Of a stretch of DNA of 64,000 nucleotides, positions 1 through 9,939 are shown one piece after another. The notes under the pieces were generated by a model. The model saw only the letters and a list, made by a program, of their open reading frames with translations, was not told where the DNA came from and did not search any database. Within the stretch, counting starts at the first letter, position 1, and each line of letters opens with the position of its first letter. Origin of the DNA: Herminiimonas sp. (GTDB taxonomy: Bacteria; Pseudomonadota; Gammaproteobacteria; Burkholderiales; Burkholderiaceae); the NCBI RefSeq assembly GCF_030655415.1, contig NZ_JAURVN010000018.1, positions 186,001 through 250,000 on the forward strand, written 5' to 3'. Made by a program: the position numbers and the translations under genes.

Positions 1-1
1 A

Positions 2-442
2 CAAACGCATGCGAGCCACATTCTGATCAAGGTGAATCAAGTCGTTACCGAAGCGGACGCACGTCGCAAACTCACCGAGCTGAAACAGCGTCTCGACAAT
101 AAAGCAGCAACGTTTGAAGAGCTGGCGCGTTTGTATTCAAATGATTTTTCGGCATCAAAAGGCGGCGACCTCGGCTGGATTTATCCTGGCGATACCGTTC
201 CTGAGTTTGAGCGCGCAATGGATGCATTGCCTATTGGTCAAGTCAGCGAACCGATTCAATCGCCGTTTGGCTATCATTTGATTTTGGTCAAAGAACGCAA
301 AGCTGATGATGTTTCGCAAGAGCGCCAACGCGCGGTTGCACGTCAAGCTATTCGCGAACAGAAACAAGAAGAGGCAACGCAAGATTGGTTGCGCCAGGTG
401 CGTGATCGTGCTTACGTTGAATATCGTACGGAAGAAAAATAA
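2..442 (+). CDS. surA: Periplasmic chaperone/peptidyl-prolyl isomerase SurA, C-terminal part (5' truncated by window)
   Basis: The reading frame is open from the window edge, so this is the 3' end of a longer gene; 146 residues remain. It begins in the ASHILIKV motif that opens a parvulin domain and continues through the GGDLGW and FGYHLI blocks, typical of the second PPIase domain of SurA. A charged C-terminal helix follows, as in SurA, where it packs against the N-terminal chaperone module. SurA escorts outer membrane proteins through the periplasm. The downstream order pdxA-rsmA is the classical surA-pdxA-ksgA arrangement, which supports SurA over the paralogue PpiD. The N-terminal chaperone part cannot be seen. 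Confidence 0.93.
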   Translation, partial: QTHASHILIKVNQVVTEADARRKLTELKQRLDNKAATFEELARLYSNDFSASKGGDLGWIYPGDTVPEFERAMDALPIGQVSEPIQSPFGYHLILVKERKADDVSQERQRAVARQAIREQKQEEATQDWLRQVRDRAYVEYRTEEK

Positions 443-466
443 TGTCTGCCAAGGTTTGCACGCACT

Positions 467-1501
467 GTGAGTAAGCGACCAACAATTGCGATTACGTGTG
501 GTGAACCGGCAGGTATTGGTCCGGAGATTTCAATTCGTGCCGCGTGGGAATTACGTGCGGATGTAAAAAGCGTATTGATAGGCGATGCAGCGTTTTTATC
601 CATGATCGCTGCGTCGATTAATCCAGATATTCATTTATCGGCATTGTCTTTGCAGGCAGTGCGCAACAGTGGCTTGCCTTCGTTTCCGCGCGATCAAATT
701 GCAGTAATCGATTGCCCGCTCGCGGCGCACGTAGTGCCCGGCGAGCTGGATGTGCGCAATGGACGTTATGTGCTGCAGACGCTGGACATTGCAATTGGTG
801 GCGCAGTGCAAGGCTGGTTCGATGCGATCGTCACTGCGCCGCTGCAAAAAAGTACGATCAACGATGCCGGCGTACCTTTCACTGGTCATACCGAATACCT
901 CGCCGATAAAACTAGCACCAAACAAGTTGTGATGATGCTCGCGACCAATGCGACGCCACAGCCTTTGCGCGTCGCGCTGGCAACGACACATCTGGCATTG
1001 AAAGATGTTGCGGCCGCGATTACGTTTGCAAGTCTGTCTGACATCATCGATATCGTGTATGCAGATTTGCAGAAAAAATTCGGCATCGTCAAGCCTCGTA
1101 TATTGGTTACCGGCCTCAATCCGCATGCAGGCGAAGGCGGCTATCTGGGACGAGAAGAAATTGACGTGATCACGCCTGCGTTACAAGCAGCGCAGATCAA
1201 GGGCTACGATGTGAGCGGCCCTTATCCGGCTGACACCTTGTTTCAACAAAAATTATTGGCCAATGCCGATTGCGTACTCGCGATGTATCACGATCAAGGC
1301 TTGCCGGTATTGAAATACGCGAGCTTCGGTCTGGGCGTGAATATCACCTTGGGCTTGCCGATCATTCGCACCTCGGTCGATCACGGCACTGCGCTCGATC
1401 TGGCGGCCGCAGGCCTTGGGCTAGCTGATCATGGCAGCATGCTGGAAGCGATACGCGTTGCTGCACAAATGGCCGCAGCGTCCACCGCTTCTACCAAATA
1501 A
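467..1501 (+). CDS. pdxA: 4-hydroxythreonine-4-phosphate dehydrogenase PdxA
   Basis: Oxidises 4-phosphohydroxy-L-threonine in the DXP-dependent pyridoxal 5'-phosphate pathway. The 344-residue protein has the family length. Metal-binding histidines fall at H175 (TTHLAL), H220 (NPHAGEGG) and H275 (MYHDQG), each nine residues later than the E. coli ligands H166, H211 and H266. A substrate-site GHTEYLAD motif lies near 140. The chosen start is GTG, giving [10 protein letters not shown], 24 bases after the surA stop, consistent with an operon. Nothing unusual is seen. Confidence 0.96.
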   Translation: MSKRPTIAITCGEPAGIGPEISIRAAWELRADVKSVLIGDAAFLSMIAASINPDIHLSALSLQAVRNSGLPSFPRDQIAVIDCPLAAHVVPGELDVRNGRYVLQTLDIAIGGAVQGWFDAIVTAPLQKSTINDAGVPFTGHTEYLADKTSTKQVVMMLATNATPQPLRVALATTHLALKDVAAAITFASLSDIIDIVYADLQKKFGIVKPRILVTGLNPHAGEGGYLGREEIDVITPALQAAQIKGYDVSGPYPADTLFQQKLLANADCVLAMYHDQGLPVLKYASFGLGVNITLGLPIIRTSVDHGTALDLAAAGLGLADHGSMLEAIRVAAQMAAASTASTK

Positions 1502-1540
1502 ATAAACCGCTGATTCACTTCAGCTAGAACCATACAATCA

Positions 1541-2308
1541 ATGAAACATATCCCGCGTAAACGCTTCGGCCAGAATTTTTTGACCGACGATGGTGTTCTA
1601 AATAACATCATCCTGGCGATCAATCCGCAACCGCAGGACACGATGGTCGAGATCGGCCCTGGTCTCGCTGCAATGACGCGCTTGCTACTGCAAGGTGTGG
1701 AACAAATGCATGTCGTGGAACTGGATAGAGATCTGGTCGAGCGTTTGAAAAAAACCTTCGATCCAAAAAAACTCATCATCCATTCTGCAGATGCACTGCA
1801 ATTTGATTTCTCCAGTATTCCAGTACCTATCGGTAGCAAGTTGCGTGTGGTCGGCAATCTGCCGTACAACATTTCCAGCCCTTTATTGTTTCACCTTGCC
1901 GAGATAGCACCGTACGTTCAAGACCAACACTTCATGCTGCAAAAAGAAGTGGTGGAACGCATGGTGGCAGAACCAGGTAGCAAGACTTATGGACGGCTGT
2001 CAGTGATGCTGCAATGGCGATACAAAATGGAGTTGATGTTCATCGTGCCGCCGACTGCTTTCGATCCGCCACCGCGCGTGGAGTCAGCAATTGTGCGCAT
2101 GATTCCGCTCGAGCATCCCTTGCATTGCGATCAGGAAAAGTTGGAACAAGTCGTGCTGAAAGCATTTTCGCAACGTCGCAAAGTGATACGCAATTGTCTG
2201 GCTGGGATGTTCACTGAAAATGATTTGATCGAAGTTGGCATCGATCCGCAACTGCGCGCTGAAACCATTCCACTCGCACAGTACGTTGCACTGGCGAATC
2301 GTCTGTAG
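1541..2308 (+). CDS. rsmA: 16S rRNA (adenine(1518)-N(6)/adenine(1519)-N(6))-dimethyltransferase
   Basis: Dimethylates two adjacent adenines in the 3'-terminal hairpin of 16S rRNA late in 30S assembly (KsgA). The protein (255 aa) shows the N-terminal RFGQNFL block, the SAM-binding VEIGPGLAAMT motif near residue 37 and the catalytic NLPYN motif near 107. A C-terminal helical domain ends in the QRRKVIRNCL block. It starts with ATG 39 bases after pdxA and closes the surA-pdxA-rsmA operon. Confidence 0.97.
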   Translation: MKHIPRKRFGQNFLTDDGVLNNIILAINPQPQDTMVEIGPGLAAMTRLLLQGVEQMHVVELDRDLVERLKKTFDPKKLIIHSADALQFDFSSIPVPIGSKLRVVGNLPYNISSPLLFHLAEIAPYVQDQHFMLQKEVVERMVAEPGSKTYGRLSVMLQWRYKMELMFIVPPTAFDPPPRVESAIVRMIPLEHPLHCDQEKLEQVVLKAFSQRRKVIRNCLAGMFTENDLIEVGIDPQLRAETIPLAQYVALANRL

Positions 2309-2396
2309 GCGAATTTAGCAAGACCATGCTGTCGGCAAGAAATACGCGATCAGCATAAAATATACGCTTCATTCAATTCGTATTGCGGAGATCTTC

Positions 2397-2798
2397 ATGC
2401 GCATTCTTCACACCATGCTTCGCGTCGGCGACTTGCAGCGGTCCATCGATTTTTATACCAAGATACTCGGCATGAAAGTGCTGCGTCAGACCGAAAATCC
2501 TGAGTACAAATACACGCTCGCGTTTCTAGGCTACGGCAGCAATCCGGATCACGCTGAACTGGAACTGACTTATAACTACGGCGAGCACAGTTATGACATG
2601 GGCACGGCTTATGGCCATATCGCCATTTCAGTCGACGATGCTTACAAGGCATGTGCCGATGTGAAAGCATCTGGTGGCAATGTCACGCGTGAAGCGGGGC
2701 CGGTCAAAGGCGGCACGACAGTGATCGCTTTCGTTACTGATCCAGACGGCTACAAAATCGAGTTCATTGAGCGTAAAGACGACGAGCCGCCGCACTAA
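2397..2798 (+). CDS. gloA: Lactoylglutathione lyase (glyoxalase I)
   Basis: Converts the methylglyoxal-glutathione hemithioacetal to S-lactoylglutathione. The 133-residue VOC-fold protein keeps all four metal ligands at the same numbers as the E. coli nickel enzyme: H5, E56, H74 and E122. It is a short bacterial (Ni/Co-type) glyoxalase I without the long zinc-type insertions. It stands alone downstream of rsmA and convergent with the ygjP-like gene; a hairpin lies in the convergence. Confidence 0.95.
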   Translation: MRILHTMLRVGDLQRSIDFYTKILGMKVLRQTENPEYKYTLAFLGYGSNPDHAELELTYNYGEHSYDMGTAYGHIAISVDDAYKACADVKASGGNVTREAGPVKGGTTVIAFVTDPDGYKIEFIERKDDEPPH

Positions 2799-2875
2799 GA
2801 TACTGAGGTCGCGCAAATGCCTTCAGTACTAGCTAAAAGTCTGGTGTAAATCACGATTTGAAGTAATGCTTGAAG

Positions 2876-2897
2876 CGATGCTGCGATGCCAGCATCG
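2876..2897. terminator. Hairpin in the gloA / ygjP-like convergence, possible bidirectional terminator
   Basis: An 8-bp perfect stem (CGATGCTG / CAGCATCG) with a six-base loop lies between two convergent genes, directly after the ygjP-like stop. No uridine tract follows on either strand, so intrinsic termination is only suggested by position. Confidence 0.35.
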
Positions 2898-2898
2898 T

Positions 2899-3801
2899 TC
2901 AAAAGATAGGCAGCGTCTCCGGCGCATGATCGCGCAAGGCTTTTTTCGCTGCTGCAAATTCAGGAAATACTGATTGCACCGTAGCCCAGAATTGCGGGCT
3001 GTGATTCATCTCGCGCAAATGCGACAGCTCATGCGCAATCACATAGTCAATCAATGGCAATGCAAAGTGAATCAGGCGCCAGTTCAATCGAATCTTTCCA
3101 TCTGCTGTACATGAGCCCCACTGCGTCATCGCCGATGACAATGCGAACGACTGATAACTGACACCAAGTTTCTCAGCGTAGATGGGCAGGCGTTCAGCAA
3201 AGATGCGTTTGGCTTCCAGTTGTAGCCAGCCTTGCACGCGATCTTTCAATTGCTGTTCTGCTGCATCAGACGGCAGGCAGACGGTCAATTCCTTGGTCGC
3301 TGCGTCATACAAAATGCCGGCGCTCTGCGTCGCGAGTATGCGCAAGGTGATTTCATTGCCGAGATAGGGCAAGGTGCCGCCATCACGCCATTCCATTTGC
3401 GGTTGCAAGCGTCGTGCAGAACGTTCACGTCGCTCGTTCAGTTTGGTAAAAATCCAGCGCTGCTTTTCGCAAATTGCATTTTCAATTTCGGTCAGCGTTA
3501 CCCACTTAGGCGCAGTGATGCGCAAGCCATCGTCATCTATCATGAAGCCGATAGAGCGACGCTTCGAACGTACCAATGTGTAATCGAGAGTATGTTCGCC
3601 TACATGCACGCGACGCTTGCCATTCGGCACTGGCTTCGCAACGTCGTTGCTAGGCAGTGCACTTAAAGGCAAGGATGACCCTGGCGAATGCTTGGGGGCA
3701 GGATGATCTATTTTCGGTTGTGATGAAAAATCGGACGAAAAGAAATCAAGCTGCAGCGCAAGCTGTTGCGGATCAGGCGATGTGTGACGAAGCAGCTTCA
3801 A
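2899..3801 (-). CDS. YgjP-like (DUF45/M48-type) zinc metalloprotease
   Basis: A 300-residue protein with a C-terminal YgjP/WLM metallopeptidase domain. The zinc site is HELSH at residues 257-261, with a third histidine at 267 (NHSPQFW). A QWGSC block before it and the SKRRSIGF block near residue 80 are hallmarks of the DUF45 family. The first ~65 residues are low-complexity and variable, so the true start may be further in. No signal peptide is seen, so it is probably cytosolic. The substrate is unknown. It lies 15 bases downstream of plsC on the same strand. Confidence 0.85.
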   Translation of the reverse strand: MKLLRHTSPDPQQLALQLDFFSSDFSSQPKIDHPAPKHSPGSSLPLSALPSNDVAKPVPNGKRRVHVGEHTLDYTLVRSKRRSIGFMIDDDGLRITAPKWVTLTEIENAICEKQRWIFTKLNERRERSARRLQPQMEWRDGGTLPYLGNEITLRILATQSAGILYDAATKELTVCLPSDAAEQQLKDRVQGWLQLEAKRIFAERLPIYAEKLGVSYQSFALSSAMTQWGSCTADGKIRLNWRLIHFALPLIDYVIAHELSHLREMNHSPQFWATVQSVFPEFAAAKKALRDHAPETLPIF

Positions 3802-3816
3802 GGATATGCAGTTCCG

Positions 3817-4572
3817 TTAAGGTTTTTGCGATGACTCAGCGCGATAGTCATCGGGTGAAATCACACGCATTTCTGATTCTATCCAATTTTCGACTTGCTG
3901 CATCAAATCAACGGCATTCAATCCTTCTGGTGAAATTGGTTTGCCGATAGATACGGTCACCAATCCCGGATGCTTGAGGAAGGAATTTTTTGGCCAGCAT
4001 TTGCCTGGATTCAAAGCGATAGGCACGACGACGGTATTGGTTTCCACCGCCAATCTTGCACCGCCCCCTTTGTAGCGACCGCTTTGACCGACTGGGATGC
4101 GTGTACCTTCAGGGAACATGATGATCCATTGACCATCCGCCAGACGTCTTCTGCCTTGCACTACGACTTGGGCAAATGCATCCTTGCCGCTGCTGCGATC
4201 GATAGGAATCATGCGCAACAAACCAAGCGCCCAGCCGAAAAACGGAACGTAGAGCAGTGACTTCTTGAAGACGAATACCAAAGGCCGCGACATTTTGCAC
4301 AACAGAAAAATGGTTTCCCAGGCTGACTGATGTTTCGATAACAAAATCACAGGTTGATCTGGCAGATTTTCGTAGCCCTTGATCTCATAGCGAATGCCGC
4401 ACAGAACTTTTGCCAGCCAGATGATGAAGACGTTCCAGCGCGAGGTAATGAAATACCGTTTGTTATACGACAGTGGCGCTGCCAGAAAACATACGGGTGC
4501 CCAAATCAAGGTGACGACCAGCATGATCAATGCAAACAACAGCGAACGCAAAAACAAAATGGCACGTGACAT
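3817..4572 (-). CDS. plsC: 1-acyl-sn-glycerol-3-phosphate acyltransferase PlsC
   Basis: Acylates lysophosphatidic acid to phosphatidic acid at the inner membrane. The 251-residue protein has one or two N-terminal hydrophobic segments (about 5-33). Motif I reads HQSAWE (81-86), so the usual H(X)4D is H(X)4E here. The acyl-acceptor motif FPEGTR lies at 153-158. The Glu variant is, to my recollection, common in related betaproteobacterial homologues, so activity is expected. It sits in a run with gmhB and glyQS on the same strand. Confidence 0.92.
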   Translation of the reverse strand: MSRAILFLRSLLFALIMLVVTLIWAPVCFLAAPLSYNKRYFITSRWNVFIIWLAKVLCGIRYEIKGYENLPDQPVILLSKHQSAWETIFLLCKMSRPLVFVFKKSLLYVPFFGWALGLLRMIPIDRSSGKDAFAQVVVQGRRRLADGQWIIMFPEGTRIPVGQSGRYKGGGARLAVETNTVVVPIALNPGKCWPKNSFLKHPGLVTVSIGKPISPEGLNAVDLMQQVENWIESEMRVISPDDYRAESSQKP

Positions 4573-4628
4573 TACAACTCCAGATTAAGTGCAAGACTAA
4601 AGGTAGCTATTTGGATGAAGCTATTTAA

Positions 4629-5213
4629 TTAAACAGCGTAATTGAGCGCGGGCGCTTTTAATAAATGATCAACGACGGCGGCAAGATTGGGATAACTGGT
4701 AGTGCCTGGTGGCAGCCCACCTTTTGCCAATGTTTTTTCGCCTTTGCCGGTGAGTACTAGATAAGGTGCGCAACCGACCACAAAGCCCGCCTGCAGATCA
4801 CGTAATGAATCACCGATCATAGGCAAGCCGCGCAAGCTGACATCGAAGCGCTTGGCGATCGTATGCAACATGCCAGGCTGTGGCTTGCGGCAATCGCAAC
4901 TATCGTCGGCTGAATGCGGGCAAAAGAATACGGCATCAATTTCTGCGCCTACCGATTGCGCTGCTGCATGCATTTTTTGATGAATTGCATTCAGCGCCAT
5001 GATGTTGAACATGCCGCGCGCGATACCGGACTGATTGGTCGCGACCACCACCCGATAGTCAGCTTGATTCAAACGAGCAATCGCCTCCAGCGAACCGGGA
5101 ATCGGAATCCATTCATCAGGTGTTTTGATGAAGGTATCCGAGTCTTGATTGATCACGCCATCACGATCAAGAATAATCAGCTTCGTCGCTTCGGGTTTCG
5201 GAATGGATGGCAT
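4629..5213 (-). CDS. gmhB: D-glycero-beta-D-manno-heptose 1,7-bisphosphate 7-phosphatase
   Basis: A HAD-family phosphatase (194 aa) that removes the 7-phosphate during ADP-heptose synthesis for the LPS inner core. The catalytic DRDGVIN motif has D16 and D18. The GmhB-type structural zinc loop is complete, with C98, H100, C106 and C108 in CPHSADDSCDC. The start is 12 bases downstream of the glyS stop, so it is translated in a glyQ-glyS-gmhB-plsC transcript. Confidence 0.95.
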   Translation of the reverse strand: MPSIPKPEATKLIILDRDGVINQDSDTFIKTPDEWIPIPGSLEAIARLNQADYRVVVATNQSGIARGMFNIMALNAIHQKMHAAAQSVGAEIDAVFFCPHSADDSCDCRKPQPGMLHTIAKRFDVSLRGLPMIGDSLRDLQAGFVVGCAPYLVLTGKGEKTLAKGGLPPGTTSYPNLAAVVDHLLKAPALNYAV

Positions 5214-5225
5214 GACGGTCCTTGA

Positions 5226-7352
5226 TTAGCTCGCCAACCTGGACAGGTCGGCCACTTGGTTCATCGCTTGATGCAAGGTAGCCAGCAAGCCCAGACGATT
5301 ATTGCGTAGCGCCGGATCTTCAGCATTCACCATCACGCCGTCAAAAAATGCATCGACCGACGTTTTCAATGCCGCCAACGCTTGCAGAGACGCGCTGTAA
5401 TCGCCGCGTGCAAATGCTGCATCGGCTTGCGGTTTGACGTTGTTCAATGTTTGATTCAAAGCGATTTCGGCGGCTTCTTGCAGCAGCGCTGTATTAACTT
5501 TCGCTGCTACTTCACCTTCAACTTTTTTCAGAATATTGCCGACGCGTTTGTTGGCAGCGGCCAGTGCAGGTGCTTCCGGCAATGCAGCGAATACGCGTAC
5601 CGCTGCAAGGCGACTCGCGATATCAGCCAGACGTTGCGGTTGCAAGGCGAGTACTGCATCGATTTCCTGTGCGCTATAACCTTGTTCGCGCAATGCATTG
5701 GCAAGACGATCAAAGATAAATGTCAGCAAAGCGGTGCGATGTTCAGCGCTGAGTCCATTGAACGGTTTTTCTGCAGCGGTGATCAATTCATTGATACCGA
5801 TATCGAGTTTGCCTTCGATCAGCATGCGAATCACACCAAGCGCATGACGACGCAAGGCAAATGGATCTTTGTCGCCGGTTGGAATTTGTCCGATGCTGAA
5901 CAAGCCAACCAGGGTTTCCAATTTGTCTGCCAACGCGACCACCATGCCGACCGAATTACGCGGCAATGTGTCGCCGGCAAAGCGTGGTTTGTAGTGATCT
6001 TCAATTGCATCGGCTACGTCTGCGGGCAAACCATCATGCAGCGCGTAGTAGCGGCCCATGATGCCTTGCAATTCAGGGAATTCGCCGACCATGTCGGTCA
6101 GCAAATCGGCTTTAGCCAATTGTGCTGCGACGTCTGCTTGTTGTGGATCTATGCCGAGCTTGGTGGCGATGGCTTGCGCAATCGCACGCACACGCGCAAT
6201 GCGTTCGCCTTGTGTGCCAAGCTTGTTGTGATAAACGACTTTATCCAGACCGACAACGCGCGACGCTAAAGTTTTTTTGCGATCTTGATCGAAGAAGAAT
6301 TTTGCATCGGCCAAGCGCGGACGTACAACACGTTCATTGCCGCCTATGACTGTGCTCGGATCAGCGGGACGAATGTTGGATACGATCAAAAATTTGTTGC
6401 TCAAATTGCCTTTGCTATCGAGCAAAGGAAAGTATTTTTGATTCGCCTTCATCGTCAGGATTAAACATTCCTGTGGTACTTCCAGGAAGGTTTCTTCGAA
6501 CTGGCCTATCAAGACATTCGGACGCTCGACCAGACCGGTGACTTCATCGAGCAAGTCTTCATCTTGAATCGGTGTCAGATTGCTGCCCGCTTCACTCGCG
6601 GCAGCAGCGAGTTGGCGCACGATTTCTGCACGGCGTTCTGCGAAACTGGCGATGACTGCGCCTTCAGTGACGAGTTGTTTTGCGTAGCTGTCTGCATCAC
6701 GGATATACAGCGGATCGAGACCGGCTTCGAAGCGATGGCCGCGCGTGATGTTGCCCGCACTCAGACCCAGCACAGAAAGCGGTACGACGTCAGCGCCATA
6801 CAACGCGACCAGACCGTGCGCAGGGCGCACGAAGTTGACCGTGTTCCAGCCGTCGGCCAATTGATAGCCCATGACTTTAGGAATAGGCAACTTGCCCAGG
6901 GTGTCATCCATGGCTTTTTGCAAACCGTCAGGCAAGGTAACGCCGGTGACGATGCTGTTGAAAAATAGTACTTCGGCTTTGCCATCAGATTCGCGTTTCA
7001 AGTCTGCGACTGCAGATTCATTCGCGCCTAATGCGGCCAGTTTTTTCAACAGTGCTGGTGTTGCTGCGCCATCCGCGGTCAAGCCTACGCTTGCAGGCAT
7101 TAGTTTTTGCATGACTTGCTTGTCATCTGCTTGCACTTTTACTTGCGTCAGATGCACACCTAGTCGGCGTGGTGATGCGAAGTGCGTCAATACGCTATCG
7201 TTGGAAAGCAAGCCTTGTGCTTTCAACGATGCTTGCAGATTTTGTGCGAAAGCCTCGCCGATTTTTTTCAGTGCCTTAGGTGGCAATTCTTCGACGAAGA
7301 GTTCAACTAATAAATTTTTGGTGTCCACGCTTGTGGTTACATTGTTACTCAT
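5226..7352 (-). CDS. glyS: Glycine--tRNA ligase beta subunit
   Basis: Beta subunit of the bacterial alpha2-beta2 glycyl-tRNA synthetase. Its 708 residues cover the N-terminal [15 protein letters not shown] block, the central [10 protein letters not shown] block of the HD-like region and a C-terminal DALR-type anticodon-binding part ([19 protein letters not shown]). It overlaps the end of glyQ by four bases (ATGA), so the subunits are translationally coupled. Confidence 0.98.
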   Translation of the reverse strand: MSNNVTTSVDTKNLLVELFVEELPPKALKKIGEAFAQNLQASLKAQGLLSNDSVLTHFASPRRLGVHLTQVKVQADDKQVMQKLMPASVGLTADGAATPALLKKLAALGANESAVADLKRESDGKAEVLFFNSIVTGVTLPDGLQKAMDDTLGKLPIPKVMGYQLADGWNTVNFVRPAHGLVALYGADVVPLSVLGLSAGNITRGHRFEAGLDPLYIRDADSYAKQLVTEGAVIASFAERRAEIVRQLAAAASEAGSNLTPIQDEDLLDEVTGLVERPNVLIGQFEETFLEVPQECLILTMKANQKYFPLLDSKGNLSNKFLIVSNIRPADPSTVIGGNERVVRPRLADAKFFFDQDRKKTLASRVVGLDKVVYHNKLGTQGERIARVRAIAQAIATKLGIDPQQADVAAQLAKADLLTDMVGEFPELQGIMGRYYALHDGLPADVADAIEDHYKPRFAGDTLPRNSVGMVVALADKLETLVGLFSIGQIPTGDKDPFALRRHALGVIRMLIEGKLDIGINELITAAEKPFNGLSAEHRTALLTFIFDRLANALREQGYSAQEIDAVLALQPQRLADIASRLAAVRVFAALPEAPALAAANKRVGNILKKVEGEVAAKVNTALLQEAAEIALNQTLNNVKPQADAAFARGDYSASLQALAALKTSVDAFFDGVMVNAEDPALRNNRLGLLATLHQAMNQVADLSRLAS

Positions 7353-8266
7353 ACTGTTTCTTTTTCGATTTGTGCCAGCACTTCGGCGGCGTGTTCAGGC
7401 TTGGCCATAGGAAAGCCGAGGCGGGCGCGGCTGTCAAAATAGCTCTTGGCGACGCTGCGCGCCAGATTGCGTATGCGGCCGATATAGGCAGCACGCTCAG
7501 TGACAGAAATCGCACCGCGCGCATCAAGCAAATTGAACGTGTGGGCAGCCTTCAACACTTGCTCGTAAGCCGGCAATGCCAATTTATTTTCGATTAGATT
7601 GAGCGCCTGCTTTTCATGCGCTGTGAAAGCGACGAACAGGAAATCGGCATCGCTATGCTCGAAGTTGTAAGTCGATTGCTCGATCTCGTTTTGCTTGTAG
7701 ACGTCGCCGTAAGACAAACCTTCTGTCCACTTCAAATCGTAGACATTGTCGACGCCTTGCAAATACATCGCGAGGCGTTCCAGACCGTAAGTGATTTCGC
7801 CGGTAATCGGTTTGCAGTTGATACCGCCGACTTGCTGGAAGTAAGTGAACTGCGTGACTTCCATACCGTTCAACCAAACTTCCCAGCCCAGGCCCCATGC
7901 GCCCAAGGTTGGATTTTCCCAATCGTCTTCGACGAAGCGAATATCGTTTTGCTTCAAGTCGAAACCCAATGCTTCCAGCGAGCCCAGATACAGTTCAAGA
8001 ATATTCGCCGGTGCCGGTTTCAACACCACCTGAAATTGGTAGTAGTGCTGCAAGCGATTCGGGTTCTCGCCATAGCGGCCATCTTTTGGGCGACGCGATG
8101 GCTGTACGTAGGCGGCTTTCCAAGGTTCAGGACCAATGGCGCGCAGGAAGGTTGCGGTGTGTGAAGTGCCAGCGCCGACTTCCATATCGTAGGGCTGTAG
8201 CAGTGCGCAACCTTGCGCATCCCAGTACTTTTGCAGCGTGAGAATGATTTGTTGAAATGTGAGCAT
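7349..8266 (-). CDS. glyQ: Glycine--tRNA ligase alpha subunit
   Basis: Catalytic alpha subunit (305 aa) of the heterotetrameric glycyl-tRNA synthetase. It opens with [15 protein letters not shown] and contains the class II-type [20 protein letters not shown] block near residue 55 and the [12 protein letters not shown] block near 160, all standard for GlyQ. It is the first gene of glyQ-glyS-gmhB-plsC. The 71-base spacer from lnt holds two small hairpins, so glyQ may have its own promoter there. Confidence 0.98.
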   Translation of the reverse strand: MLTFQQIILTLQKYWDAQGCALLQPYDMEVGAGTSHTATFLRAIGPEPWKAAYVQPSRRPKDGRYGENPNRLQHYYQFQVVLKPAPANILELYLGSLEALGFDLKQNDIRFVEDDWENPTLGAWGLGWEVWLNGMEVTQFTYFQQVGGINCKPITGEITYGLERLAMYLQGVDNVYDLKWTEGLSYGDVYKQNEIEQSTYNFEHSDADFLFVAFTAHEKQALNLIENKLALPAYEQVLKAAHTFNLLDARGAISVTERAAYIGRIRNLARSVAKSYFDSRARLGFPMAKPEHAAEVLAQIEKETV

Positions 8267-8337
8267 CTTGTTTGAATTTTTGCATTACCCGAGACGGGTA
8301 AGGGCAGGTTTGCCGAAACCCCAGATTTTACCGGGTT

Positions 8338-9900
8338 TTAGGGGTGATTAGGGTTTCTGCGCGTGAGATACCAAGCGGCGATCAGTAGCGCAAAAGCCAG
8401 CAATACGATGAATGCATTGCCGAGAAAAACATACGGCGTGATGCCGCTGTAACCTTGCGCCGATGAGGTCAATACGCCGCGCTCGAAGGGCTTGAGTTGC
8501 GCGACGATTTTGCCGCTTGGATCTATCACCGCGGTAGTGCCGGTATTCGTCGAGCGCAGCATGGTGCGGCCGGTTTCGATGGCGCGCATTTGCGATATCT
8601 GCAAATGCTGCGGCAAGGCGATGGAATCGCCGAACCACGCGATGTTGGAAACGTTCAGCAGCATGGTCGCCACTGGCTTGCCGGCGGCATCGGCGGCACG
8701 CAATTGGCCGGCGATTTCTTCCCCGAATAAATCTTCATAACAAATATTCGGCAAGACTGATTGATCCTTAACTGCGAATGGCGCTTGCAATGCTGCACCG
8801 CGCGTAAAGTCACCCAGCGGGATATGCATCATGTCGACAAACCAGCGGAAGCCAAACGGAACGAATTCGCCGAACGGTACCAGATGATGTTTGTCGTAGC
8901 GATACAGTTTTGGCGGTGTGCGGCTAGCGCTGGTAGGCGCAATGCCGATCACGCTATTCGCATATTGCTGCGGGCCGTCACTGACTGCGATACCGATAGC
9001 CAGATGACTGTTGGTTGCGGTTGCGAACTCTGCCAGACGCGGCAAATAATCTGTCGGCAATTGATGCGCTAAAAGCGGTAAGGCGGTTTCCGGCGTGGCG
9101 ATCAAATCGGCCGGTGCCGCGCGCATCATGTCTTCATACAGAGTGAGCGTTACATCTGTTTGCTCATCATCAAACTTGATTTCTTGCGGCACATTGCCTT
9201 GCAACAAACGCACAGAAATGGGCTCGCCTTGTGGCTTGGTCCAGTGGATGGATTTCAAACCAACACCGCTGGCAAGTATGACAACGAGCAAGATAATTGA
9301 AGATTTTTTCGCGGGGATTAAAACCATGCAAGCGGCCAACACTGCGGCCAGCCAACCCAAGCCGTACACGCCTATCAGCGGCGCGTAGCCGGCGAGCGGA
9401 CTTGCTGTGTGTGCGTAACCCGATGCAACCCATGGAAATCCCGTTAGCACCCAGCCGCGCAACCATTCGGACAACATCCATAAAGCCGGAAAAACCAGCA
9501 ACAGCAAGATAGTGCGGGATGCTTTTAGTCGCTGTTGAAACCACGCGCCAACCCCAGTTGCTGCCGCGAAAAACGCACCCAATAACATCGCCAGTAATGC
9601 CACCGCCAAAGCAGCCATCGCAGCTGGCATGCCGCCGTATTGATGCATGCTGATGTATAGCCAATACACGCCGCAGGCCGACCAGCCGAAACCGTAGGCC
9701 CAGCCTGTGAAGACTGCGGATTTGATGGACGGCGCTTGTAATATCAAATGAAATAGCAACGCGAGCGTAAAGATTTGCAGCGGCCACCAGCCAAGCGGCG
9801 CGAATGCAAAAACATTCAGCGCACCGGCGCACAAGGCAATCAAACTTGCCTGTGCTGGAGTAAAACGAAAAGAGAAAAGTGCGCTCACGTGCGTGAGCAA
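8338..9900 (-). CDS. lnt: Apolipoprotein N-acyltransferase
   Basis: Transfers the third acyl chain to the N-terminal cysteine of apolipoproteins in the inner membrane. The 520-residue protein has an N-terminal block of about seven hydrophobic helices (first ~220 residues) and a periplasmic nitrilase domain. The catalytic Glu is in ATPETALPL, the Lys in the LYRYDKHHLVPFGEF block and the Cys in NICYEDLFG. A last transmembrane segment near 490-510 returns the chain to the membrane. corC lies directly upstream, the usual corC-lnt pairing. Confidence 0.97.
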   Translation of the reverse strand: MLTHVSALFSFRFTPAQASLIALCAGALNVFAFAPLGWWPLQIFTLALLFHLILQAPSIKSAVFTGWAYGFGWSACGVYWLYISMHQYGGMPAAMAALAVALLAMLLGAFFAAATGVGAWFQQRLKASRTILLLLVFPALWMLSEWLRGWVLTGFPWVASGYAHTASPLAGYAPLIGVYGLGWLAAVLAACMVLIPAKKSSIILLVVILASGVGLKSIHWTKPQGEPISVRLLQGNVPQEIKFDDEQTDVTLTLYEDMMRAAPADLIATPETALPLLAHQLPTDYLPRLAEFATATNSHLAIGIAVSDGPQQYANSVIGIAPTSASRTPPKLYRYDKHHLVPFGEFVPFGFRWFVDMMHIPLGDFTRGAALQAPFAVKDQSVLPNICYEDLFGEEIAGQLRAADAAGKPVATMLLNVSNIAWFGDSIALPQHLQISQMRAIETGRTMLRSTNTGTTAVIDPSGKIVAQLKPFERGVLTSSAQGYSGITPYVFLGNAFIVLLAFALLIAAWYLTRRNPNHP

Positions 9901-9939
9901 AGAATGGTGACGCGGAAAAATGCCAATCGCGTCACGATG

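Noticed and set aside
5382..6269. 295-residue plus-strand frame
   Set aside because: It lies wholly antisense to glyS, is rich in Cys and Arg, and shows no known domain.
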